From a virus, in IMG/VR virus record IMGVR_UViG_3300035670_000226, positions 1 through 60,246 of that record: DNA of 60,246 bases, one strand, 5' to 3'. Positions 28,617 through 36,127 of the stretch are shown in pieces (the stretch's first letter is position 1; each line of letters opens with the position of its first letter). The translations under genes were made by a program, and so were the position numbers. The notes beneath the pieces are model-generated. The model ran no database searches. It was not told where the DNA came from and was given only the letters and a program-made list of their open reading frames with translations.

Positions 28617-29780
28617 ATGTGTGGTATCGCAGGCTTTAGCCTATCCCCAAACAGCAAGGTCAAGACACGAGAGCTTGCTCATGAACTACTAACATCCATC
28701 GAGGACAGAGGTTACATGGCTTCTGGTTATGCTTACCAAGTCAATGACACGATGGGTTACTTCAAGGCTGCAGTGCCTGGCTCACAGCTACCGCTCAAGC
28801 AGTTGCCTAAGTCAGCACGGCATGTCATCTTGCACACTCGCCTTGCTACTCACGGTGCAGTGACAGACAATCGCAACAACCACCCTGTGTTGTCACCTAG
28901 TCAAGACATTGCTCTAGTACACAACGGTGTCATCTACAACCACCAAGAGGTACGCTTCAAGATTGACGGCGACCTACCTGATGTAGACACCAGCGTTATC
29001 CCTGCTGTCATTGAGCAGCTCGGTGTTGACTCACTAGATGTGCTTGACGGCGATGCAGCTATCGCATGGTTCAACCGCAACGAAGCTAACACCTTGCACC
29101 TTGCTAGGTTCCAGCACTCACCACTTGTCATGTGTCAGATTGAGGATGGCTCGTTCATCTTCGCTAGTACTGAGAAGTTGTTGTGGGAGGTTCTAGTTCA
29201 GCTTGACCTCATGCCTACATGGATGGAGACAGCTAAGGAGCTTGACTACTTCACAATTCGTGATGGCATTGTGCTCTCTAGTAGCAGACTACCTGAGCCT
29301 AAGCACTACAACAACTACTACGACTACAACTACTACCGTCACCAGACTGCTGGTGCTAAAAGTAGCAGTACTACGAGTGGTGCCACCTACAACATCTATG
29401 GCTCTCAGTATGTCGAGGGCTATGGTTGGAGCGAGTGGGATGACTTCGGAGAGGAAGACGACAGATACTTCTACGCTGAGTCATCATCAGACAATGTGAA
29501 TAACAACAGGGTTATCTCTATCCCTGAATACGAGGATGGGTACGAGGACAACATCATTCCCTTCACTAAGCCCGACATCAGTCGTGGCAAGTGGTACACC
29601 CGCATCCTTGAACATGGTGAGGAACAGACCGACCTCTTGGTGTACAACGAGGGACAAGTAGAGCAATGGAAGGATGAGCTGTATCTATTGTCAGATAGCC
29701 GCAGTAACATGACTGTCATTGACTACGGTGTCATCAGACGAGACGGCACTCTAGTGTCTGCTACTGAAGACATCTTCTAA
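28617..29780 (+). CDS. Class II glutamine amidotransferase
   Basis: 387 aa, ATG at 28617 (AGGAG upstream). Begins MCGIAGF with the nucleophile Cys2; THGAVTDNRNNHPV (~81-94) and ALVHNGVIYN (~98-107) give the conserved Arg and Asn/Gly oxyanion pieces. The N-terminal ~200 residues are the Ntn-hydrolase domain that frees ammonia. The C terminus (~220-387) has a Tyr/Asn repeat (YNNYYDYNYYR) and acidic stretches, unlike asparagine synthetase or GlmS. It sits 25 bp after the amidoligase, so the two probably work together. Confidence 0.85.
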   Translation: MCGIAGFSLSPNSKVKTRELAHELLTSIEDRGYMASGYAYQVNDTMGYFKAAVPGSQLPLKQLPKSARHVILHTRLATHGAVTDNRNNHPVLSPSQDIALVHNGVIYNHQEVRFKIDGDLPDVDTSVIPAVIEQLGVDSLDVLDGDAAIAWFNRNEANTLHLARFQHSPLVMCQIEDGSFIFASTEKLLWEVLVQLDLMPTWMETAKELDYFTIRDGIVLSSSRLPEPKHYNNYYDYNYYRHQTAGAKSSSTTSGATYNIYGSQYVEGYGWSEWDDFGEEDDRYFYAESSSDNVNNNRVISIPEYEDGYEDNIIPFTKPDISRGKWYTRILEHGEEQTDLLVYNEGQVEQWKDELYLLSDSRSNMTVIDYGVIRRDGTLVSATEDIF

Positions 29781-29854
29781 CAGATGTGGTTGGGCTGTCC
29801 CGTGAGGACAGGGGCAGCCCAGCCCAACACAAACAAACACAGAAAGGAACACGC

Positions 29855-30052
29855 ATGGGATACGAACCAGGAGTAATCACACGCATAGCTAATACCTACA
29901 CACTGCTCCAAGATAGAGGGGTCAATGTGTGGTATGGCGAAGCAGGTGACGATACCGAACTAGCCAAGATGACGCTAGACGGCAAGAACTTGCAGGAGCT
30001 TCTTGATTACTGCAAGGAGTATGGATACCTAGATGATGAGGAGGATAACTAA
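29855..30052 (+). CDS. Small hypothetical protein
   Basis: 65 aa from ATG at 29855 (AGAAAGGAAC upstream; an earlier start at 29786 has no ribosome site). GYEPGVITRIANTYTLLQDRGV, WYGEAGDDTELAKM; ends EEDN and overlaps the next start (TAATG). Confidence 0.5.
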   Translation: MGYEPGVITRIANTYTLLQDRGVNVWYGEAGDDTELAKMTLDGKNLQELLDYCKEYGYLDDEEDN

Positions 30053-30249
30053 TGCCAAGATTTCGAATTGGATACAGCGATGAATCTTATGGCTGGTATT
30101 ACTTTGATGCCGAGAACGCTGAACAAGCTCAGGAGCTAATCTTCTTAGTTGAGGAAGGCGAACTTGATGTAAAGAAACTACCTGCTTTTTCTCACAAGGA
30201 GAACGGCGGTCAACATGAGTGGATTAACCCACTAGAGGAGGTTAGCTAA
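30052..30249 (+). CDS. Small protein (EA-motif family)
   Basis: 65 aa, coupled. PRFRIGYSDESYGWYYFDAENAEQAQELIF: again strand, F-D-A-E-N-x-E-Q-A helix. Ends LEEVS, with GAGGTTAGCTAATG giving the ribosome site of the next gene. Confidence 0.5.
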   Translation: MPRFRIGYSDESYGWYYFDAENAEQAQELIFLVEEGELDVKKLPAFSHKENGGQHEWINPLEEVS

Positions 30250-30350
30250 TGAGTGAGTGTATGCACCCAGAGTTCAGATGGTTGAACTGTGATGAGCATG
30301 GTAAAGACTGCACAGAACAGGTCTGTGTAGATTGTGGAGAGGAGAAATAA
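30249..30350 (+). CDS. 33-residue Cys-rich peptide
   Basis: MSECMHPEFRWLNCDEHGKD and CTEQVCVDCGEEK: Cys/His spacing C..H.......C..H....C....C..C can hold one or two zinc ions. ATG at 30249 and stop at 30350 overlap both neighbours (TAATG), so it is in the coupled chain. Confidence 0.5.
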   Translation: MSECMHPEFRWLNCDEHGKDCTEQVCVDCGEEK

Positions 30351-30598
30351 TGTCAACAGTACCTACGGTCAAAGAGGACCTCAACGCCAAGTACATACAC
30401 AACGAGTATGGGTGGATGGTGGGTAAAACCATCAAAGCAGTTAGACCACTGACTAGAGAAGAAAAAGATAACTACGGGTGGAGCGGTTCAGAAGTTCCGT
30501 TTGTCATTTTCTTTGAGGATAGGTCGTGGGTAATCCCTATGTCTGATGATGAAGGCAATGGGGCTGGAGCACTGGATTACTACAAGAGAGGAATGTAA
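30350..30598 (+). CDS. Small hypothetical protein
   Basis: 82 aa from ATG at 30350 (TAATG; GAGGAG site). A V-G-K-T-I-K-A-V and FVIFFEDRSWVIPM segment suggests a small beta barrel. Not recognised. Confidence 0.5.
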   Translation: MSTVPTVKEDLNAKYIHNEYGWMVGKTIKAVRPLTREEKDNYGWSGSEVPFVIFFEDRSWVIPMSDDEGNGAGALDYYKRGM

Positions 30599-30750
30599 TG
30601 CCAAAAAAACCAATCTGGTTAGATGACTACCAAGCAGAAGTTTTGCTTGGGTATGTAGGTGAACTACTAGACGATAAAAGCAAAGTCCCTGACAATGACA
30701 GGGAAGTGCTAAGTGCTGTATACGAACAACTAATAGAGGAGGAAAAGTAA
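30598..30750 (+). CDS. 50-residue hypothetical protein
   Basis: MPKKPIWLDDYQAEVLLGYV... LLDDKSKVPDNDREVLSAVY: helical, EEEK end (GAGGAGGAAAAG ribosome site for the next gene). TAATG overlaps at both ends. Confidence 0.5.
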   Translation: MPKKPIWLDDYQAEVLLGYVGELLDDKSKVPDNDREVLSAVYEQLIEEEK

Positions 30751-31046
30751 TGGCAATTACAACAAGCGAGAGAGCAGAGCTACGCAATTACCTAGCAGAA
30801 GCTAAAGGTATTGCATGGGATACCTGCCACAAAATCTATGTACTCATGGATGACGAGCAGATGAAACTCATGCATGAGTATGAGTATGACCCACTGATTA
30901 GTTCAGACGAGATGACACCTGCAAAGATGTCAGCAACCATATCCAAGTGGTACAAAGAGTCATGCGGACTCAGATTTGTACAGGCAATCTCTACCTTTGA
31001 TAACGGTGAAGGAGATTACCACGACATAGTTTCACAAAGATACTGA
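30750..31046 (+). CDS. Small hypothetical protein
   Basis: 98 aa, ATG at 30750 (TAATG). AITTSERAELRNYLAEAKGI..., HEYEYDPLISSDEMTPAKMS; helical, Tyr/Met rich. No family. Confidence 0.5.
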   Translation: MAITTSERAELRNYLAEAKGIAWDTCHKIYVLMDDEQMKLMHEYEYDPLISSDEMTPAKMSATISKWYKESCGLRFVQAISTFDNGEGDYHDIVSQRY

Positions 31047-31064
31047 TAAAAGAAAGGAAACAAA

Positions 31065-31238
31065 ATGCCATACAGTAAAGAAGCACACGACCTACTAGAC
31101 CAAACCTTTGAGGCTCTGAAAACCAAGAAGGGACAGTTTGCTTGGGCGTACATGGTTGGCTTGCTAATGCCTAACGTTTCTCTAGAAGACGCTAAGCGTA
31201 TTGCTGAAATTGTAGAGGGATTAGATAGCGACAAGTAG
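31065..31238 (+). CDS. 57-residue hypothetical protein
   Basis: MPYSKEAHDLLDQTFEALKT then QFAWAYMVGLLMPNV and SLEDAKRIAEIV. AGAAAGGAAACAAA precedes the ATG at 31065. Compact helical protein; unknown function. Confidence 0.5.
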   Translation: MPYSKEAHDLLDQTFEALKTKKGQFAWAYMVGLLMPNVSLEDAKRIAEIVEGLDSDK

Positions 31239-31265
31239 TCGCTCAATAAAAAGAAAGGAAAACAA

Positions 31266-31757
31266 ATGGGACTAGACATGTATCTAGATGTACGTAAGTT
31301 CATTTCAGTAATCGATTGGAAAAGTGTTCCAAAAGAAGGAGTGCCTGATGGAACGTCTTTCAGTGACTACAAATCAGCTGAGTTCTTGAAGTTAGCAGAG
31401 TTCTTTCCTGAAAGCCTCAAGAAGTATTCTCAGACAGGAAGCTATGCGACACTAAACGTAGGTTACTGGAGAAAAGCGTATCAAATTCATAACTGGTTTG
31501 TGAAGCACGTGCAGAAAGGCAACGACAATTGCGAGCCGTATTGGGTAAGCCGAGACACACTAAAAGAGCTGTTAACTACAGTAGACAAAGTGCTGTCTGG
31601 AAGTAAGCGAACAGCAGAAGAGCTGTTGCCTTCAACTTCCGACTACCACGACTGGTATTACGATGACCTGCGGCACACCAAAGAAATGCTTGAGTCAGTA
31701 TTAGCAGATGTGCCAGAATCATGGGACTACGACTTCTACTACAACTCAAGTTGGTAA
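31266..31757 (+). CDS. MGLDMYL-type phage protein
   Basis: 163 aa starting MGLDMYLDVRKFI, a start shared by a widespread phage/bacterial hypothetical family. Contains YAT.NVGYWRKAYQIHNWFV with paired Trp/His and NDNCEPYWVS, then acidic helices. AAAGGAAAACAA upstream. No activity is established; a metal or nucleic-acid role is only a possibility. Confidence 0.6.
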   Translation: MGLDMYLDVRKFISVIDWKSVPKEGVPDGTSFSDYKSAEFLKLAEFFPESLKKYSQTGSYATLNVGYWRKAYQIHNWFVKHVQKGNDNCEPYWVSRDTLKELLTTVDKVLSGSKRTAEELLPSTSDYHDWYYDDLRHTKEMLESVLADVPESWDYDFYYNSSW

Positions 31758-31771
31758 GAAAGGAACAACAA

Positions 31772-31981
31772 ATGAAAACTACTATCAAAGGTAAAACCCC
31801 AAACAATTGGACAGACGGAGATTGGACTGTTCGATTTGTTTATGAGTCCTTCTTCATTGCGGTTAACACAGTAGCAAATAGTGGAGAACAAGCAATCAGG
31901 TATGCCATGAATGAGATACCTGTAATAGAAGCTGAGCCTTTAGAAATAGAGGCTGAGCTTATGGGTACATACAGATACTAG
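31772..31981 (+). CDS. Small hypothetical protein
   Basis: 69 aa from ATG at 31772 (AAGAAAGGAACAAC upstream; start at 31721 would overlap). KTTIKGKTPNNWTDGDWTVRF, VNTVANSGEQAIRYA; strand-helix-strand like the EA-motif proteins (S-G-E-Q-A-I). Confidence 0.5.
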   Translation: MKTTIKGKTPNNWTDGDWTVRFVYESFFIAVNTVANSGEQAIRYAMNEIPVIEAEPLEIEAELMGTYRY

Positions 31982-31993
31982 AAAGGAAATGCC

Positions 31994-32266
31994 ATGAAAG
32001 ATGATGGTGCAAGAGGTAGAGGAGACGCCAAGTTCTTTTGGAAGAAGACTTGGATGAAAGGGCATGCACTCAATGAGGAACACAAGTACAAGCTAAACGA
32101 GTTAGCAGAAATTCGTGCAAGGTTATTCGATGGCAGAGTTCGGTCGGATGACAAGGTAGACGACATGCTTGCTCGCCAGATGGCGTTGCTTGACATGCTT
32201 TACATTGACGGCGTAGATGTTGAATACAGAAAGGAAGCACCATGTACCACGCAGATGATGAAATGA
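31994..32266 (+). CDS. Small basic hypothetical protein
   Basis: 90 aa; ATG at 31994 (AGAAAGGAAATGCC). RGRGDAKFFWKKTWMKGHAL, then helices (RARLFDGRVRSDDKVDDMLARQ). It extends 25 nt into the next gene. Not recognised. Confidence 0.45.
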   Translation: MKDDGARGRGDAKFFWKKTWMKGHALNEEHKYKLNELAEIRARLFDGRVRSDDKVDDMLARQMALLDMLYIDGVDVEYRKEAPCTTQMMK

Positions 32267-32391
32267 ACGAGCTCTACGAGTTCATGCGAGAAAAGGCTGA
32301 CGCTCGTGAGGAACAAGAAGAGTATGAGGGTGACTCATCCGATACAGAGTCACTAGCAATCGCTAAAAGAATGCACAGAGAGGACTACTAA
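32242..32391 (+). CDS. 49-residue acidic helical peptide
   Basis: MYHADDEMNELYEFMREKAD then AREEQEEYEGDSSDTESLAI. ATG at 32242 behind AAAGGAAGCACC. Overlaps the next start (TAATG). Confidence 0.45.
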   Translation: MYHADDEMNELYEFMREKADAREEQEEYEGDSSDTESLAIAKRMHREDY

Positions 32392-32555
32392 TGAGTACAC
32401 AGCTGACCGAATGGCTGGCAACAATCGCCAGCGCCAACACAAACAAACCCACACTTGACACACATGTGATGGTACGAAAGGATTCTCTTAGCAAGATTAT
32501 CCTGGCCGCATACAAACTAGGAAAGGAAGATGCAGCAAATGAAAACAATAACTGA
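32391..32555 (+). CDS. 54-residue hypothetical protein
   Basis: MSTQLTEWLATIASANTNKP and ...VMVRKDSLSKIILAAYKLGK. ATG at 32391 overlaps the previous TAA. Its end overlaps the next gene (start 32539) by 17 nt. Confidence 0.45.
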   Translation: MSTQLTEWLATIASANTNKPTLDTHVMVRKDSLSKIILAAYKLGKEDAANENNN

Positions 32556-32928
32556 TTGGTCGTATGACCTCAACGTGTTCTCCTCAAACGAAAATGGTGT
32601 TCTTGACACTGTTCAACCCTCAATCTACTTCATGAGGGAGCCTGAAGAACCCTCAATCTTCGAGAAGGTCAGTGACAGGGTATACCTACAATCGTTCAAG
32701 GTGCCTACTAGTGAACGTAAGTCTCTGCGAGTTGCTTTCGATGAAGATGAATGGGGAGATGACTTCTTCCTGAGCTTAGATTGTTTCTACGACGAAATGG
32801 AGAGGTGGGGAGTACCAACGGCGTTCTATAGAATCCTGTCCAACTTACCTGTAATTGGCCACGATTTAGTTCTGTCTGACTTAGAGTACGACAAACACGG
32901 AGAAGTAGTTTGGAACAAAAATGTCTGA
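32539..32928 (+). CDS. Hypothetical protein
   Basis: 129 aa from ATG at 32539 (AAGGAAG about 10 nt upstream; ATG at 32530 is too close to it). Acidic, beta-rich: DWSYDLNVFSSNENG..., RVAFDEDEWGDDFFLSLDCF. No family recognised. Overlaps the next gene by 8 nt. Confidence 0.45.
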   Translation: MKTITDWSYDLNVFSSNENGVLDTVQPSIYFMREPEEPSIFEKVSDRVYLQSFKVPTSERKSLRVAFDEDEWGDDFFLSLDCFYDEMERWGVPTAFYRILSNLPVIGHDLVLSDLEYDKHGEVVWNKNV

Positions 32929-33307
32929 TTCCGATAGTTTTCTAACAGAAGAGGGCATGTTCAAGCTCATTGGGGCACTTACTACTGAAGTGATTAACCA
33001 CGGTCAAAGAGAAGCTGACCTAGTTGGTTTGGATGCTGAAAACCAACTCACGAGCGAGCAAATTGCCATCATCATGAAGACCAACACTCTGCTGTCTACT
33101 TTTGCAGGGGTATTGGTCAAGATTGTTGAACGACAAAACCCTAAGTTTGCTCAGCTTGTACTAGAAGTGTGGACTTCTCCCGCCATTCAAGAGCTAGTGG
33201 AGATTGCCTTTGTAGAAGAAATCAACGGTGCGTTGCTTTTGGTAGAAGAAAGCATCAACAGGTTAGAGCAAGAAATCAACCAGTCAGATAGAAAGGAGAA
33301 CGAATGA
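32921..33307 (+). CDS. Helical hypothetical protein
   Basis: 128 aa, all-helix prediction by eye (MFKLIGALTTEVINHGQREA, IVERQNPKFAQLVLEVW, LLLVEESINRLEQEI), ending in charged KENE that carries the next ribosome site (GAAAGGAGAACG). Confidence 0.45.
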   Translation: MSDSDSFLTEEGMFKLIGALTTEVINHGQREADLVGLDAENQLTSEQIAIIMKTNTLLSTFAGVLVKIVERQNPKFAQLVLEVWTSPAIQELVEIAFVEEINGALLLVEESINRLEQEINQSDRKENE

Positions 33308-33426
33308 CAATCTACATTTGCGGGTATTGCGAAGAGTTCATTGACGACGAAAAGCAACTTGCGTATTGTCAAGGGTGTAATGACTACAAAGGTCTAATAA
33401 AAGTGGCGGAAACAGACCTAGAGTAA
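33304..33426 (+). CDS. 40-residue zinc-ribbon peptide
   Basis: MTIYICGYCEEFIDDEKQLA, YCQGC: C-x2-C ... C-x2-C. ATG at 33304 overlaps the previous gene's last codon (ATGA). Confidence 0.5.
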   Translation: MTIYICGYCEEFIDDEKQLAYCQGCNDYKGLIKVAETDLE

Positions 33427-33443
33427 AAAGAAAAGGAGGGCAC

Positions 33444-33713
33444 ATGAGTTACGAAATAGGGCAAGAAATTGCCAATTCCCCTCTCTCGTTAGAGGACAAA
33501 CTATCCTGGCAGCTTACTGCCAATCACTACCCACCAGTTGGAAACGAGTTCATCCCGATTGCTACTTTGGCTATTCTTCATGCCAAAGATAATGATTGGG
33601 ACACAGTTCTAGAGTTTCCTAACGGACTGCAGCGAACCGTATCGTTTGTTGTAGAAGGGCTTCACCTACAACCATTCATCGACGGAATGTCAATTCCAAA
33701 GGAGGACAACTAA
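33444..33713 (+). CDS. Small hypothetical protein
   Basis: 89 aa; SYEIGQEIANSPLSLEDKLSW, then a strand-rich end (VLEFPNGLQRTVSFVVEGLH). AAAAGGAGGGCAC precedes ATG. Ends KEDN and overlaps the next ATG (TAATG). Confidence 0.45.
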   Translation: MSYEIGQEIANSPLSLEDKLSWQLTANHYPPVGNEFIPIATLAILHAKDNDWDTVLEFPNGLQRTVSFVVEGLHLQPFIDGMSIPKEDN

Positions 33714-33892
33714 TGGCAATCTACGAAGTACACGTTCACACTATCTACAAAGCAGAAGCAAAGTCACCTCAAGAAGCATATAGAAAGATTGACTCTGGGG
33801 CAGAGTTCCCAGTGCTTCCTTATGAAGAAAACACTCACTTTTTAGGCTCAGTGATTCTGGACGTCAAAGAAATGAAAAAGGAGGAATTGTGA
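33713..33892 (+). CDS. Small protein (EA-motif family)
   Basis: 59 aa; AIYEVHVHTIYKAEAKSPQE with EAYRKI after it: cleanest example of the Y-x-A-x-[AS]-x-S-x-x-E-A step. Ends KKEEL, with AAGGAGGAATT as ribosome site for the GTG start of the next gene. Confidence 0.5.
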   Translation: MAIYEVHVHTIYKAEAKSPQEAYRKIDSGAEFPVLPYEENTHFLGSVILDVKEMKKEEL

Positions 33893-34029
33893 GGTACTTG
33901 TGCACTGACTGCAGGGTAGAAACAAGCGAACACCAATGCTACAAGTGTGGTGGTTACAAAGCCATCATGAATGAAGTAGAGGCCCAAGATTATTTGGGGT
34001 ACGACTGGTTTGAGGAGGAACCACAATGA
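33889..34029 (+). CDS. 46-residue zinc-ribbon peptide
   Basis: GTG start at 33889 (ribosome site 5-9 nt upstream, GTGA overlap). CTDC...CYKCGGY gives C-x2-C ... C-x2-C. The end EEEPQ overlaps the next ATG (ATGA). Confidence 0.5.
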   Translation: MRYLCTDCRVETSEHQCYKCGGYKAIMNEVEAQDYLGYDWFEEEPQ

Positions 34030-34244
34030 AAAATGCAAAAGACCTTAAACAGCTAATCTTACAGGCAGAGGACCAAGGTTGGCAAATTTTGAAAACTAAC
34101 GGAGACCATCTAAAATGGGTATCACCAACAGGTCTCGTAGTGTTCTCAGGAGCTACGCCGTCTGACCGACGTGCACTCAAGAACATCACACGAGAGTTGA
34201 GGGTCCGAGGTTTCATCGAAATAAAGAAAAAGAATAAGAGGTAA
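34026..34244 (+). CDS. HicA-like (YcfA/dsRBD-fold) protein
   Basis: 72 aa. LKQLILQAEDQGWQILKTNG-DH (His28) then strand, and RRALKNITRELRVRGF helix match the alpha-beta-beta-beta-alpha HicA mRNA interferase shape and its catalytic-type His. No HicB antitoxin gene lies beside it, so it may be a stand-alone RNA-binding or translation regulator. Coupled to WhiB downstream by a 2-nt gap. Confidence 0.6.
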   Translation: MKNAKDLKQLILQAEDQGWQILKTNGDHLKWVSPTGLVVFSGATPSDRRALKNITRELRVRGFIEIKKKNKR

Positions 34245-34246
34245 AA

Positions 34247-34567
34247 ATGGAAAGAAGTCTTGTCAAAGTTACTGATGCTCTGTGTGCTGAGGTAGACCCA
34301 GAGTTATTCTTTGCTCAAGACTCCATGAAGTATGGGGGCACCGCATCGTACATCAACGTCAGGTATGCAAAAATGCTGTGTGCTAGGTGCCCTCTTACTT
34401 ACTCTTGTCTTATGACTGCGGTAAAGAACACTGAGGAGTATGGCATCTGGGGAGGGTCAACTCCTAGCGAGCGCCGTCACATTCACACTAATGCAGACGT
34501 AGTAAAGTTCGTGTCAAAACTCAACGATGAGAACCGAGCTTTGCCTAGGCGCAAAAGAAATAGATAA
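34247..34567 (+). CDS. whiB-like: WhiB-family iron-sulfur regulator
   Basis: 106 aa. Cys13, Cys45, Cys48, Cys54 (C-x2-C-x5-C) bind a 4Fe-4S cluster; GIWGG at 66-70 followed by STPSERRH matches the Wbl turn and sigma-contacting region, then a basic C terminus (LPRRKRNR). Wbl proteins bind sigma A region 4 of actinobacterial RNA polymerase, so it likely redirects host transcription. Last gene before the converging terminator. Confidence 0.9.
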   Translation: MERSLVKVTDALCAEVDPELFFAQDSMKYGGTASYINVRYAKMLCARCPLTYSCLMTAVKNTEEYGIWGGSTPSERRHIHTNADVVKFVSKLNDENRALPRRKRNR

Positions 34568-34629
34568 CGCCCCAACACAAACATTCCAGGGTCCACCATG
34601 CTTCAAGTGTGGTGGGCCCTTGTTATCTA
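34561..34629. terminator. Bidirectional terminator between converging blocks
   Basis: GGGTCCACCA / TGGTGGGCCC (34589-34598 / 34610-34619) inside a longer TAGATAAC / GTTATCTA (34561-34568 / 34622-34629). Serves the forward WhiB operon and the leftward block ending at 34634. Confidence 0.8.
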
Positions 34630-34633
34630 CTAA

Positions 34634-36127
34634 CTAGTCTTCAATAGACTCTGAGATAATTCGAGTAGTTGCATCCTCATTTATAGGGTTCTGCATCTCT
34701 CTTAAAGCACTTGCACGGTCACCAAAAATAGCGCTCAAAACACCTCCGCTAGTCTCTCGGCTAGCAGTGATTTGAACAAACTCTTTGTTGCTTTCTAGGT
34801 CCTTCATATTGGACACTAACTTGAACAACCTGTCAATCTCTTGTGACACATTCGGGTCAGCGTATCCGCCACTCATTTCCTCTGCATACCGCATAAATGC
34901 TACCCTCTGGCCTTGCATCTCGATAATCGCAGTGAGCAAATCCTTCAGCTGTTCACGAGTTTTAACCTCTACCGGAAGGTTAAACGCACACATGTTATCT
35001 GGCTTAAATGCAGGGCAATTTGCAGCAACAAAACAGGTGTTACACTGCCTCAAAGAAGACTGCTGAGAACGTACTACAGCCACTTCTTTCAGGTTGTTAT
35101 CAGCGTCTACAATCGTCTTAGATTCAAACCCAAAAACAGGTAAGTTAACCTTTTCTGCAGGGTCTCTAGGCTCAACTTTTTTCCGCTCTACAGAACCCTT
35201 GTTATTAGAAGCCCCTAGGTCCAAATCCATCAAACCCGTATATAGAGACTCGTCGTTGTTATCTACTAACATCTCCTCAATTGATGGTAAATCGCCCTTG
35301 ATAACACGAAATCCGTTCTTCTTTTTATCTTTATCCATGCTCGCTTCTAACTGTAAATACGACCAAATAGCCACTTTAGTAGCCTCTAAAGTGTCGTCAG
35401 AGACAAACTTCTCAAAGTCTAACCCAGCATCACTGACAATACGAGCGTAACGTCTGCGAGCTTGGTCTTTCATTTTTTTAGGATAACGGACTAACTTACT
35501 TCCATCCCAAACAATGGTCTCTCCTCGTCTCATAGGAGAAATCCAAGACAAAGTGCTGGCGGTGTCGAACGGAATCTGACGTAAATTGTCAGGCTTGGCA
35601 GTAGCTAACGCATGAAAAGAAGTTCCATACTGAGCTTTAGCTGCTCTGACTAATCCAGAAAGAAAAGGCACATTCTCTATGGCAGTGCCAGGAATCGCCA
35701 CATTTTGGTATTGAGCTGCCCATTCTCCAACCAATAACGTGCTGTAAGTGTCATGCCAAACAACCCACATCTTCGGGTCATTTTCAAAGGCTGCTCTGTT
35801 CTGGAGTATCCTGGGCAATCCCCAAGCTTGACTATCAAACTCTACCCAGCCCTCTATTCTGTCGTAATTCAAAGCTACGAACTCTTCATAATTAGCTGCG
35901 TACTCTTCTAGCTCTCGCTTGGATAGACCTGCTTTGTCTGCTTGAGTGGCCCCTGAATCTACCCACACTTTCATGTCAGGAAGAAACTGCTCCCCTACCA
36001 TGTAGGCTTTAGTCTTAGGCAGACCTCGCTTACACAAGCCCCAATAGTTCAACATCACGTTGGTAACACCATTGCGTTCTAGCAAGGTGCGATTGCTAGG
36101 AATCTCTACGCCACCAAATATAAGCAT
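34634..36127 (-). CDS. Large protein with TGT/DpdA-like barrel features
   Basis: 497 aa. N-terminal 240 residues show a TIM-barrel style with VDSGATQAD (~57-65), near the DSG motif of tRNA-guanine transglycosylase relatives such as phage DpdA, and ALATAKPDNLRQIPF later. Around 375-395 a Cys cluster (CNTC..., NCPA, MCAF) may bind metal, then a helical C terminus. If correct, it would exchange a guanine base in DNA or RNA. No deazaguanine synthesis genes are seen nearby. Family assignment is weak; could also be an unrelated barrel. Confidence 0.4.
   Translation of the reverse strand: MLIFGGVEIPSNRTLLERNGVTNVMLNYWGLCKRGLPKTKAYMVGEQFLPDMKVWVDSGATQADKAGLSKRELEEYAANYEEFVALNYDRIEGWVEFDSQAWGLPRILQNRAAFENDPKMWVVWHDTYSTLLVGEWAAQYQNVAIPGTAIENVPFLSGLVRAAKAQYGTSFHALATAKPDNLRQIPFDTASTLSWISPMRRGETIVWDGSKLVRYPKKMKDQARRRYARIVSDAGLDFEKFVSDDTLEATKVAIWSYLQLEASMDKDKKKNGFRVIKGDLPSIEEMLVDNNDESLYTGLMDLDLGASNNKGSVERKKVEPRDPAEKVNLPVFGFESKTIVDADNNLKEVAVVRSQQSSLRQCNTCFVAANCPAFKPDNMCAFNLPVEVKTREQLKDLLTAIIEMQGQRVAFMRYAEEMSGGYADPNVSQEIDRLFKLVSNMKDLESNKEFVQITASRETSGGVLSAIFGDRASALREMQNPINEDATTRIISESIED

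Noticed and set aside
34026-34244. HicAB toxin-antitoxin pair
   Set aside because: No HicB-like partner next to the HicA-like gene.
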